Assembly (NCBI GenBank): GCA_025352435.1
Contig: JANXTN010000057.1
Span: forward strand, 1 to 6,537
Direction of reading: 5' to 3'
From: Ferruginibacter sp.
GTDB taxonomy: Bacteria > Bacteroidota > Bacteroidia > Chitinophagales > Chitinophagaceae
Length of the DNA stretch: 6,537 nt
Part shown: positions 6,378-6,537 of the stretch, one piece after another
How the letters are laid out: every line of letters starts with the position of its first letter
How positions within the stretch are numbered: position 1 is the stretch's first letter
Notes under the pieces: generated by a model
Told to the model about the DNA's origin: nothing
Seen by the model: only the letters and a program-made list of their open reading frames with translations
Databases searched by the model: none
Translations under genes and position numbers: made by a program

Positions 6378-6537
6378 CTATTTTATTTTTATCAATACTA
6401 CTTCTTCTGTCAATTCTTTTCTGCGAGTGGGATTTAAAAATTTTAACTGTAACCGGCTTACGCTGTAAGTCTGAACTTTGTACAGGATTTCATATTTTTT
6501 TCCTGCGTTTATAAAGTCGTTTATACTTCCTCCGGTT
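6378..6537 (-). CDS. C-terminal end of an unrecognised protein (cut by window edge)
   Basis: The minus-strand frame is open from the right edge for 52 codons and ends with TAG at 6378-6380; the other two minus frames stop early. The visible residues begin TGGSINDFINAGKKYEILYK and end LTEEVVLIKIK. The alternating pattern (YEILYKVQTYSVSRLQLKFL) suggests beta strands, with many Lys/Arg/Glu and no cysteine. I do not recognise the family. It lies 69 nt upstream of the CNNM gene in the same direction, with no terminator between, so the two may share a transcript. The main doubt is the short visible length: an overlapping 49-codon plus-strand frame also exists but looks like a hydrophobic shadow. 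Confidence 0.55.
   Translation of the reverse strand, partial: TGGSINDFINAGKKYEILYKVQTYSVSRLQLKFLNPTRRKELTEEVVLIKIK

Noticed and set aside
6365..6514. 49-codon plus-strand frame beginning with a very hydrophobic stretch, like a signal peptide or small membrane protein
   Set aside because: It overlaps the minus-strand frame that runs off the window, and its hydrophobic start is what the reverse of Lys/Glu/Val-rich codons would give. It has no consensus promoter or recognisable motif, so it is probably a shadow, although the visible region is too short to be certain.

Overview
The window looks like ordinary chromosome from a low-GC member of the Bacteroidota, most likely of the Chitinophagaceae/Sphingobacteriia type (inference). 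Reasons: a protein with a type IX secretion (T9SS) type A C-terminal sorting domain; exported proteins whose signal peptides end just before Gln; candidate -7 boxes matching the Bacteroidota consensus TAnnTTTG or close to it; no Shine-Dalgarno sequence before the starts inspected; and an M1 peptidase, a DUF6702-type protein and a CNNM/CBS protein of the kind common in this phylum. I see no phage, insertion sequence, CRISPR array, tRNA or rRNA.

Layout. Positions 1-181 are AT-rich and non-coding. A strong intrinsic terminator (182-216) ends a leftward single-gene unit: a 296-residue secreted T9SS cargo protein (239-1129), with a consensus promoter at 1301-1330 and a leader of about 165 nt. The next unit, also leftward, holds a HupE/UreJ-type membrane protein (3839-4414) followed after 47 nt by a large secreted M1 metallopeptidase (1410-3791), ending in a hairpin built partly from a (CT)8 microsatellite. 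A DUF6702-like secreted protein (4497-5003, rightward) diverges from the HupE gene across an 82-nt spacer with back-to-back -7 boxes. It converges, with only 6 nt between stop codons, on a CNNM/CBS/CorC_HlyC membrane protein (5010-6308, leftward). The right edge carries the last 52 codons of another leftward gene that I do not recognise.

How the genes may work together. The T9SS protein is a stand-alone surface or secreted protein. The central group (HupE-like channel/permease, DUF6702 protein with a His-His-Pro start to its mature region, zinc peptidase) could form a cell-envelope metal-handling and peptide-degrading neighbourhood. That is inference from family features and gene order. The CNNM protein also belongs to a family linked to divalent cation (Mg2+/Co2+) efflux. 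The most interesting lead is the idea that the HupE-like protein and the divergently transcribed DUF6702 protein are a split version of the fused extracellular-domain plus HupE proteins. Nothing in the window is convincingly an undescribed system.
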